A DNA stretch of 46,268 bases from Halomonas sp. (GTDB lineage Bacteria > Pseudomonadota > Gammaproteobacteria > Pseudomonadales > Halomonadaceae). The position numbers and the translations under genes are program-made. The stretch covers positions 1 to 46,268 of the forward strand of contig JAIVHM010000004.1 of assembly GCA_020201095.1 (NCBI GenBank), given 5' to 3'. Below are positions 8,173 to 14,991 of the stretch, piece by piece; within the stretch, counting starts at the first letter, position 1; the number at the start of each line of letters is the position of its first letter. Under the pieces are notes generated by a model. The model was not told where the DNA came from. It saw only the letters and a list, made by a program, of their open reading frames with translations, and did no database searches.

Positions 8173-9271
8173 GCTAGCAGTGAGTGCGCAGCAAAGCGGG
8201 CCGATTCCGCTAAACGCCGAGTTCAGTTGCCAGCCTGGCGAGCTATTGGCGCTGGTGGGTCCCTCTGGGAGTGGTAAAACTACCTTGCTGCGCGCCATTG
8301 CCGGACTGTACCACCCCAAGCAGGGGCTTATTGAGTGTGCTGGGCAAACCTGGTTCGACACTCGGGGTAAGCGCTCGCTATCGCCCCAGCAACGCCGGGT
8401 CGGCATGGTGTTTCAGGACTATGCGCTGTTTCCTCACTTGACCGCCCTGGACAATATTGCATTGGCGCTGCGTCATTTGCCGCCCGCCAGGCGTCGATCT
8501 CAGGCGGGGCAGTGGCTTGAAACGGTGCGCTTGAAAGGTCTTGAAAACCGCTACCCAAGCGAGCTCTCCGGTGGCCAGCGTCAGCGCGTGGCCCTAGCCC
8601 GTGCGTTGGCTCGCGAGCCCCAGGTGCTGCTGCTCGACGAGCCGTTTTCGGCAGTGGACCAGGTAACCCGGCGGCGCCTGCAGCGCGAGCTTGCCAGGCT
8701 TCGCCAGCAAATCTCGATACCCATTGTATTGGTCACCCACGACCTGGAAGAGGCCGCCGCGCTGGCAGATCAAATTTGTGTGCTGCATAACGGTCGCAGT
8801 CTGCAGCAAGCTCCGCCCGAAACCCTGTTTAGAGCGCCTGCCTCGCCCAATGTCGCTCGGCTTTTGGATCGGCACAATGTCTTTGAAGGTCAGGTGATCG
8901 AGGTTGGCGGGGAGCGTCGTTTGCGCTGGGGCAACGAGCAACTGGACGTTGTCTCGGGGCTTGAAGGGCTTAAACTCGATCAGCCCGTGGCATGGTACCT
9001 GCCGCCGTCGGATATCGTGCTCCACCGTCGGGGACGTCCGTCGCTTGGCGAGCGGGAAAACCCCGTTTCCGCAACGGTCGATGAGCTGGTCGTGCTAGGC
9101 GGCATGACGTCGGTTGCATTGCGCGTTCAACATGGCGATATGCTACGTTTCGATATTGCCACCCATGCGGCACGACGTAATCAATTGACCCCTGGCGCAG
9201 CGGTGCATGTATCGCTGTTGGCTGGGGGCATACATCTGATGCCAGGACATGGCGCTGATAGCGCCCGATAA
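8165..9271 (+). CDS. modC: molybdate ABC transporter ATP-binding protein with C-terminal TOBE/Mop domain
   Basis: About 368 residues from GTG 8165, chosen because GGAGG (8153-8157) lies 7 bp upstream; the frame is also open back to 8135. Walker A GPSGSGKT, Q-loop VFQDYALFPH, signature LSGGQRQR, Walker B LLLDEPFSAVD and the switch histidine in LVTHD are intact. The last 75 or so residues (ENPVSATVDELVVLGGMTSV...) form the TOBE/Mop regulatory domain typical of ModC, which senses oxyanion. Confidence 0.92.
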   Translation: MARLAVSAQQSGPIPLNAEFSCQPGELLALVGPSGSGKTTLLRAIAGLYHPKQGLIECAGQTWFDTRGKRSLSPQQRRVGMVFQDYALFPHLTALDNIALALRHLPPARRRSQAGQWLETVRLKGLENRYPSELSGGQRQRVALARALAREPQVLLLDEPFSAVDQVTRRRLQRELARLRQQISIPIVLVTHDLEEAAALADQICVLHNGRSLQQAPPETLFRAPASPNVARLLDRHNVFEGQVIEVGGERRLRWGNEQLDVVSGLEGLKLDQPVAWYLPPSDIVLHRRGRPSLGERENPVSATVDELVVLGGMTSVALRVQHGDMLRFDIATHAARRNQLTPGAAVHVSLLAGGIHLMPGHGADSAR

Positions 9272-9285
9272 GACAAGGACATACC

Positions 9286-9807
9286 ATGACGATGAACCGC
9301 CGGTCGCTGCTGAAAGCATCACTTTTATTACCGTTATCGCTATGGCTACCCGGGCCGTCATTGTGGGCGCAAACGACGCCAGACGACGCTGAAACCTTGT
9401 CGTTGGCGATTCATACTCAGCAGGGCCCGCATCGCTTGGAGGTCGAATTGGCCGATACATTGGCTGAGCGTCAGCGGGGGTTGATGGAACGTGAACATCT
9501 CCCTGAAAAGCGCGGCATGCTGTTTGTCTTCAAGCGAGAACGGTCCGCCGATAATGGATTCTGGATGTACCGAACCTTGATTCCGTTGGACATCGCCTAT
9601 ATCGACGATGCAGGGCGTATCGTGGCGATTGACACCATGCAGCCCTGCGAATCCTCGTCGCCGAGTGCGTGCCGCTCGTATGCACCGGGTGCTGCCTATC
9701 ATGCGGCGCTGGAAGTCAACGCGGGCTACTTTGATGAACGTGGTATTGGTGTGGGTGACTGCGTATCCGTCCCCGCCCTGACAGGTTTTTGCCAGCCGGA
9801 AAATTAA
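9286..9807 (+). CDS. DUF192 family exported protein
   Basis: 173 residues. The N-terminus NRRSLLKASLLLPLSLWLPG resembles a twin-arginine signal (RRSLLK) with cleavage near LWA-Q, so the protein is probably exported, perhaps folded. The rest is the DUF192 domain: LEVELADTLAERQRGLMER, KRGMLFVF, FWMYRTLIPLDIAYID, and LEVNAGYFDERGIGVGD. The function of DUF192 is not established. It begins 15 bp after modC and may be co-transcribed; its last 4 bp overlap the convergent EamA gene. Confidence 0.85.
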   Translation: MTMNRRSLLKASLLLPLSLWLPGPSLWAQTTPDDAETLSLAIHTQQGPHRLEVELADTLAERQRGLMEREHLPEKRGMLFVFKRERSADNGFWMYRTLIPLDIAYIDDAGRIVAIDTMQPCESSSPSACRSYAPGAAYHAALEVNAGYFDERGIGVGDCVSVPALTGFCQPEN

Positions 9808-10664
9808 GCCCGACGGGGGCGAGGGCCGATATTAAGCACGATCAGGGCAATGCCCGCGATCACCAGACCGCCACCCACCAGTTTGTGCACACCCAGACTG
9901 TCGCCCATTAACAGCGCGCCGAGGCCGACCGCCAATACCGGCACCAGCAACGTCATGGGTACCACGCGGTTGACCGGGTGGCGGCGTAACAGTGCGTACC
10001 AGATCCCATAGGCAACGATCGATGACATCACGGCGGTGTAGATCATCGCCCCCCAGCCCAACCAGCTCGCCTGCTGCATCGCCTGCCACTGTCCACTCTC
10101 AAACAGCCATGACCCCAGCGCTACCTGGGGCACCGCGAACAGCGCGACCCAGCCGGCCAACGCCAGCGGCGCGATAGGTGGGCCGCGTTTAATCAGCAAC
10201 TGCGATACCGCCCAGCCCATGGCGCTGCACAACAGAATAGCCAGCGGAAGCGGTGTCGGTAAGGTGGGGCCTCCGGCCAGCACAACGATGCCCGAAAATG
10301 AAAGCAGCAGCCCCGCAATACGCTTTGGCCCCAGTTTTTCCTTGAGAAATATCACGGCCAATAGCGTGGCAAAGGGCGTCCCCATCTGCACCAAAAGCGC
10401 CCCGGTGCCTGCTTCTGCCTGCTCCAGACCAATAAACAACAGGGCAAAATGCAGGCTGCCGAAGGTCATCGATAACAGCATCAAAAAGGGTAGCTGCGCC
10501 CGGGCCACAGGGTAGAAGGGCACCAGCAATGCGGCGACCAGCATGAAGCGCAGTGTGGTCATCAGCAGCGGTGGAAACTCTGTCACGCCGACCTTGATAA
10601 CAATGATATTCAACGCCCAGATAGCGATGACAAAAAGGCCGAGCAGCAGGTCGCGTAGGGGCAC
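9804..10664 (-). CDS. EamA/DMT-family transporter
   Basis: A 286-residue protein with ten predicted membrane helices in two EamA repeats (about 1-140 and 150-286), starting at GTG. Typical blocks are FVIAIWALNIIVIKVG, RFMLVAALLVPF, GALLVQMGTPFATLLAVIFLKE and, in the second repeat, VMSSIVAYGIWYALLRRHPV and PVLAVGLGALLMGDSLG. This subgroup includes exporters of amino acids and metabolites; the substrate is unknown. It is divergent from the dctPQM operon and converges on the DUF192 gene. Confidence 0.85.
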   Translation of the reverse strand: MPLRDLLLGLFVIAIWALNIIVIKVGVTEFPPLLMTTLRFMLVAALLVPFYPVARAQLPFLMLLSMTFGSLHFALLFIGLEQAEAGTGALLVQMGTPFATLLAVIFLKEKLGPKRIAGLLLSFSGIVVLAGGPTLPTPLPLAILLCSAMGWAVSQLLIKRGPPIAPLALAGWVALFAVPQVALGSWLFESGQWQAMQQASWLGWGAMIYTAVMSSIVAYGIWYALLRRHPVNRVVPMTLLVPVLAVGLGALLMGDSLGVHKLVGGGLVIAGIALIVLNIGPRPRRA

Positions 10665-10770
10665 GTTGGTGTCCGTTGAAAGATGGAAGTTATCACCATT
10701 GTATCAGCTTGGTTAAATGCCAAAATGATAGTGCATTAAATAGCCGCACTTCCGTCACCTGTTAGGGACC

Positions 10771-10797
10771 GATGCCGACCTTCGGCGTCTTCCTTTT
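10771..10797 (+). terminator. terminator-like hairpin in the leader region upstream of dctP
   Basis: An 8-bp stem (GATGCCGA at 10771-10778 with TCGGCGTC at 10782-10789, one G-T pair) and 3-nt loop are followed by TTCCTTTT. No plus-strand gene precedes it, since EamA is transcribed away. If it functions it would lie in the 5' leader of dctP (ATG at 10891) as an attenuator, or insulate the two divergent promoters. It is seen by eye only. Confidence 0.35.
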
Positions 10798-10890
10798 GGT
10801 AGTGAAGCGCTTACAATGAAATAGGGCACGAACGGTTGCGTTGCGCCGTTGGGCACACCACCATAAAAAACCGATAAAAAAGGATCTGTT

Positions 10891-11901
10891 ATGACGCTGA
10901 CACGCTCAATGGCTTGCATCTCTACCGGCTTGGCCGGTGCACTGTTGCTGTCTTTTTCTCTTTCTGCTCAGGCTCGCGAACTCTCGGTTTCCACCGTTTT
11001 GTCTGACGCTTTCCCCTGGGGGCAGGCAGCGGAAAAATGGGCAGAATTGGTCGAGGAACGCAGCGACGGTGAATTGACGCTGCGGGTTTACCCCAACTCT
11101 CAATTGGTATCCGGTGACCAGACCCGTGAATTCTCGGCCATGCGCTCGGGGCTGATTGACGCCGCTGTCGGCTCGACCATCAACTGGTCGCCGCAGGTGC
11201 CTGAGCTGAATCTCTTCTCGTTGCCGTTTTTCATTCCTGATGAAGCCGCCGTGGATGCGGTGACCGGTGGTGACGCCGGAGAAATGGTGTTCGAAGCGAT
11301 CGAGTCCCGTGATGTTATTCCGCTGGCCTGGGGGGAAAATGGCTTCCGTCAGGTGTCGAACTCACAGGGTCCCATCAGTGAGCCGGGTGATTTGGACGGC
11401 TTGAAAATTCGTGTCGTGGGCTCGCCGCTGTTCCAAGACACGTTCGCCGCACTGGATGCCGACCCAACACAAATGAGCTGGACCGACGCCCAGCCAGCGC
11501 TGACTACCGGTGCAGTAGACGGCCAGGAAAACCCTCTGTCGGTATTTGATGTGGCGCGAATCGATCAAGCGGGACAGGAACATTTGACGCTGTGGAACTA
11601 CATGAACGACCCGCTAATCTTTGCCGTCAATCAGCAGGTGTGGCAATCCTTGAGTGAAGAACAGCAAACGATGCTACGTGAAACCGCGGTTGAAGCCGGC
11701 GAGTGGGAAATTGCCATGACCCGGGAGCAGGAAAGCGAACGTCTTGAGGCCATTAAAGAGCGCGGCGTGACGGTAACCGAACTAACCGATGAGCAATACC
11801 AGGCGTTTGTCGACGCAACGCAATCTGTCTACGAAGAGTGGACGCCGCGCATTGGTGAAGATCTGGTAGAGGCCGCCCAAACCGCCATCGACGAACGCTA
11901 G
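10891..11901 (+). CDS. dctP: TRAP transporter substrate-binding protein (DctP family)
   Basis: A 336-residue periplasmic binding protein with signal peptide (hydrophobic GLAGALLLSFSLSAQA, cleavage near AQA-R). DctP-family features: AEKWAELVEERSDGELTLRVYP, DAAVGSTINW, and GLKIRVVGSPLFQDTFAALD. The arginine of KIRVVGSP is the position that salt-bridges the substrate carboxylate in this family. TDAQPALTTGAVDGQENPL is the other conserved block. The ligand is probably a carboxylate but cannot be named. AAGGAT precedes the ATG. It forms an operon with the two permeases downstream. Confidence 0.92.
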   Translation: MTLTRSMACISTGLAGALLLSFSLSAQARELSVSTVLSDAFPWGQAAEKWAELVEERSDGELTLRVYPNSQLVSGDQTREFSAMRSGLIDAAVGSTINWSPQVPELNLFSLPFFIPDEAAVDAVTGGDAGEMVFEAIESRDVIPLAWGENGFRQVSNSQGPISEPGDLDGLKIRVVGSPLFQDTFAALDADPTQMSWTDAQPALTTGAVDGQENPLSVFDVARIDQAGQEHLTLWNYMNDPLIFAVNQQVWQSLSEEQQTMLRETAVEAGEWEIAMTREQESERLEAIKERGVTVTELTDEQYQAFVDATQSVYEEWTPRIGEDLVEAAQTAIDER

Positions 11902-11919
11902 TCACCCTTGATGTTCTAT

Positions 11920-11942
11920 CTCCCAGTCTTCGAGGCTGGGAG
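11920..11942 (+). other. intercistronic stem-loop between dctP and dctQ
   Basis: Nine paired bases, CTCCCAGTC with GGCTGGGAG (one T-G pair), close a 5-nt loop TTCGA. No T-run follows, so this is not a classic terminator. In TRAP operons the binding protein is needed in excess over the permease, and a stem here could protect the dctP 3' end or cause partial termination. The role is inferred. Confidence 0.5.
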
Positions 11943-11962
11943 CTTCTTGCTGTGAGGCTGCC

Positions 11963-12442
11963 ATGAAAGGCTTTCCTGATGCGCGCCCTGAACGCTGGCT
12001 GGGTGCGCTGGCGTTGATCATTATTTCGTTGATTAGTCTTGGCAACGTGATCACGCGCTATTTAACCGGCGGGTCGTTTTCCTTCACCGAGGAGTTGTCG
12101 GTATTCCTGCTGGTCGTGCTGACCTTCGCCGGGGCGTCGGTGGCGCTGAGGCGTAACCGTCATATTCGAATCAGTTTTCTGGAACGCGCACTGCCGATCA
12201 AATATCGCCGTGGCTTGATCCTTTTTCAGGGGCTGTGCGGCGCCATTCTGCTGTGCTTGATCATTGGGTTCGGCGGCAAGCTTGCCTGGCAGGAATACCA
12301 ATGGGCGTCGCTTTCGCCTGGGCTTGGCCTACCGCAGTGGTGGTATATCGTCTGGCTGCCGGTGATGTCCGCGGCCATGTTATGGCGATTGTTGCAGCAA
12401 ACCCGCGACCGTTTGACCGGGAGGTTTGGCGATGACGCCTGA
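11963..12442 (+). CDS. dctQ: TRAP transporter small permease (DctQ family)
   Basis: A 159-residue membrane protein with four predicted helices. The family motif region RYLTGGSFSFTEELSVFLLVVLTFAGASVALRRNRHI (about residues 32-68, given by its key parts FTEEL and RRNRHI) is present. It is the small subunit of the DctPQM importer, with GAGG before the ATG. Its end overlaps the large permease gene by 11 bp. Confidence 0.9.
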   Translation: MKGFPDARPERWLGALALIIISLISLGNVITRYLTGGSFSFTEELSVFLLVVLTFAGASVALRRNRHIRISFLERALPIKYRRGLILFQGLCGAILLCLIIGFGGKLAWQEYQWASLSPGLGLPQWWYIVWLPVMSAAMLWRLLQQTRDRLTGRFGDDA

Positions 12443-13739
12443 CGTATGGATGATTCTGGCGTTTGCGGGATTGCTGATCGCGGGCGTGCCGGTGGCCTTT
12501 TCGCTGGCGCTCTCCGGGGCGGTGGGGATCGTGATTGGGCTGTCACCGGATATGCTGGCGACACTCGGCACTAATACCTACAACAGTATTGCCAAATATC
12601 CGCTCATCGCGATTCCGCTGTTTATTTTAACCGGGCTGATCTTCGAACGTGCCGGTGTTGCGCTGCGCCTGGTGCGTTTTGCCCAGGCACTGATTGGCCC
12701 GCGCCACGGCGGGTTGGCGTTGGTGGCAGTGTTGGTGTGCATGATCATGGGGGGCATGAGTGGATCTGGCCCAGCAGACGCGGCCGCCGTTGCAATGGTG
12801 ATGCTACCGAGCATGACCAAGGCGGGCTACCCCAAACCGTTTTCCGCCACCCTGATTGCGGCGTCGGCATCTACGGCAATTCTTATTCCACCTTCCGTCG
12901 CGCTTATTCTGTATTCCATCGTGGTGCCTGGGGTTGATCTACGGGCTTTGTTTGCCGCGGGGTTGTTCCCAGGCGTGCTCGCGGGCCTGGCGCTGTTGTT
13001 GCCGGCGCTGTTGGTATCCAAGCGCTACGGCTGGGAAGGGGGAACGCCGGTAGAGGGCGCTGAGCGGCTCAGTGTACGAGACACCTTCAGGCAGGCATTG
13101 CCCGCTTTGTTTGCGCCGGTGTTGATTCTCGGCGGGCTTCGCTCCGGACTATTTACCCCAACAGAAGCGGCAGTGGTAGCGGTGGCCTACGGCGCCATCG
13201 TCGGGCTATTTCTTACCCGCGAGCTGTCATGGCGCGATTTGTGGGAGCTGTTTGGCGAAGCGGCCATTATCTCCGGCGTGGTGATGCTGATTATCGCCCT
13301 GGCGGGCATTTTTGCCTGGGCAGGCACCATGCTGGGTACATTCAGGTACCTGGCGGAGTGGGTTATTGGTTTGACCGATAACGCTGTGCTGCTGCTGATT
13401 CTGGTGATGCTGGCCGTCTTGGTGGCGGGCATGCTACTGGACGCGATCTCGATTTATTTGATCATGATGCCGATCTTGATTCCTGTTATGCAGCACTTTG
13501 AATGGACCCCCGTTTGGTTCGGCATACTGCTGGCCATGAACATTGCCATCGGCCAGTTTACACCGCCAGTGGCGGTGAACTTGATGGTCACGACGGAGGT
13601 GGCCAAAATTCGCCTCGAGCAGACACTCGGCTGGGCGTTGTTGTTCGTGGTGGCGATGGGCTGCGCACTGGCACTGGTGGCAATATTCCCAAGTATTGCG
13701 TTATGGCTACCGCGGGTTCTGGGCTACAACGTTGATTGA
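12432..13739 (+). CDS. dctM: TRAP transporter large permease (DctM family)
   Basis: 435 residues from ATG 12432 (MTPDVWMILAFAGLLIAGVP); a TTG at 12426 is a weaker alternative. About 12 membrane segments. DctM features are GVPVAFSLALSGAVG, the GGMSGSGPADAAAVAMVMLPSM block, STAILIPPSVALILY, GLFTPTEAAVVAVAYG and QFTPPVAVNLMV. This is the ion-coupled transport subunit. No clear terminator follows. Confidence 0.93.
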   Translation: MTPDVWMILAFAGLLIAGVPVAFSLALSGAVGIVIGLSPDMLATLGTNTYNSIAKYPLIAIPLFILTGLIFERAGVALRLVRFAQALIGPRHGGLALVAVLVCMIMGGMSGSGPADAAAVAMVMLPSMTKAGYPKPFSATLIAASASTAILIPPSVALILYSIVVPGVDLRALFAAGLFPGVLAGLALLLPALLVSKRYGWEGGTPVEGAERLSVRDTFRQALPALFAPVLILGGLRSGLFTPTEAAVVAVAYGAIVGLFLTRELSWRDLWELFGEAAIISGVVMLIIALAGIFAWAGTMLGTFRYLAEWVIGLTDNAVLLLILVMLAVLVAGMLLDAISIYLIMMPILIPVMQHFEWTPVWFGILLAMNIAIGQFTPPVAVNLMVTTEVAKIRLEQTLGWALLFVVAMGCALALVAIFPSIALWLPRVLGYNVD

Positions 13740-14019
13740 TATCGTCTGTCCTATGCAAAAGCGGAATAGCGGTTAACGCTCCCTAAACGGTGAAGAACGC
13801 TACACTGAGTCCAGACATTGATAAATGAAGTTTGCTGTTTGACGTATCTCCTTTCGCCAACGAGGTTTTTTTTCGCTAAAGTAGTAAAAGCCGACAGATA
13901 TTGTCGATGCTGATAACAGATTGTCTTGAAAACGTTTTGGGCCAACCAACCTGCAAGAATAGCGCGCAGGTGGGACCCAACGAACAATGACCATAACATC
14001 AAGATAAAGAGGTGTGTTT
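13740..14019 (+). other. intergenic region upstream of the TAXI-TRAP operon
   Basis: No gene was recognised here. The region contains a perfect 10-bp palindrome AAAACGTTTT (13929-13938) within TTGAAAACGTTTTGG and a T-run at 13866-13873. It is expected to carry the promoter of the long operon that follows. The palindrome is a possible operator with no assigned regulator. AAAGAGGTG lies just before the ATG at 14020. Confidence 0.4.
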
Positions 14020-14841
14020 ATGAAACGCCATGCATTTTCTACCGCTGCCTTCTCCGGTGCGTTACTCGCCGCCGCTGCCTTTGCTTCTCCTGCAATGGCT
14101 GAAGAAGAAGACGCTGAAAACTACATTACGATTGGTACCGGCGGTCAAACCGGCGTTTACTACGTGGTCGGCCAGTCGGTCTGTCGCTTTGAAGATCTGC
14201 GTGCGGTGTTCCGCATTCACGGCGAGCCTCTGACGTTACTGGCCCGTGAAGATTCCGGCATCGAAACGCTGGATGACCTGGAAGGCAAGCGCGTTAATAT
14301 CGGCAACCCGGGCTCAGGTCAGCGCAACACCATGGAAGTGGTGATGGATGCTAAAGGCTGGGACGAAGATACCTTCTCCATGGTCTCTGAGCTGGACGCC
14401 GCCGAACAGGCCGCTGCGCTGTCGGACAACAACATCGACGCTATGGTGTATGTCGTCGGTCACCCGAACGGCTCCATCCAGGAAGCCACCACCACGGTGG
14501 ACTCGCGCCTGATCCCGATGAACGACGACGACATTCAGGGCATTGTTGATGAATACCCCTACTACACCAGCTCTGTGATCCCCGGTGGTCTGTATAAAAA
14601 CAACCCCGACGACGTAGAGACGTTTGGTGTGGCGGCGACATTTGTCACCTCCGCGGACGTTGACGAAGATGTGGTCTATGAAACCGTCAAAGCGGTCTTC
14701 GACGACTTTGATCGTTTCAAGCGTCTACACCCCGCGTTTGAAAACCTCGATGAAGAAGAAATGGTGTCAGAAGGCCTGTCAGCACCCCTTCACGATGGCG
14801 CGAAGAAGTACTACGTAGAGCAGGGCTGGATCGAAGAGTAA
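14020..14841 (+). CDS. TAXI-family TRAP substrate-binding protein with internal in-frame deletion
   Basis: 273 residues from ATG 14020 (AGAGG upstream; the GTG at 14014 is rejected). The signal peptide MKRHAFSTAAFSGALLAAAA ends near AMA-E at 27. TAXI hallmarks are YITIGTGGQTGVYYVVGQSVCR at residues 35-56, GEPLTLLAREDSGIETLDDL, GKRVNIGNPGSGQR and the C-terminal half. Family members are usually about 315-325 residues. Here C55-R56 runs straight into FEDLRAVF at 57, which skips roughly 45-50 residues that normally hold the STGGSVANI-type ligand loop and the VAQSD strand. The junction is near 14187. Reading frame and signals are otherwise intact, so the protein would be made but probably cannot bind ligand normally. 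Confidence 0.85.
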   Translation: MKRHAFSTAAFSGALLAAAAFASPAMAEEEDAENYITIGTGGQTGVYYVVGQSVCRFEDLRAVFRIHGEPLTLLAREDSGIETLDDLEGKRVNIGNPGSGQRNTMEVVMDAKGWDEDTFSMVSELDAAEQAAALSDNNIDAMVYVVGHPNGSIQEATTTVDSRLIPMNDDDIQGIVDEYPYYTSSVIPGGLYKNNPDDVETFGVAATFVTSADVDEDVVYETVKAVFDDFDRFKRLHPAFENLDEEEMVSEGLSAPLHDGAKKYYVEQGWIEE

Positions 14842-14880
14842 GATCACGGTCTAGGGTGATAATCACCTAATGAACGGCTT

Positions 14881-14908
14881 GCGCGCGGTCTCTCACGGGG
14901 CCGCGCGC
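14881..14908 (+). other. intercistronic GC-rich stem-loop between TAXI binding protein and permease
   Basis: A perfect 8-bp stem GCGCGCGG (14881-14888) / CCGCGCGC (14901-14908) encloses a 12-nt loop and is not followed by a T-run. It lies 39 bp after the binding-protein stop. As with the hairpin at 11920, it may stabilise or partly terminate the binding-protein message. The role is inferred. Confidence 0.45.
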
Positions 14909-14991
14909 TGTGTTTGGAATGCCGCTTGGATTGATCCAAAGCCTCGCACTGGCATTCCGCATTGTCATCCATATTTTTGCAGGGCATGCAT

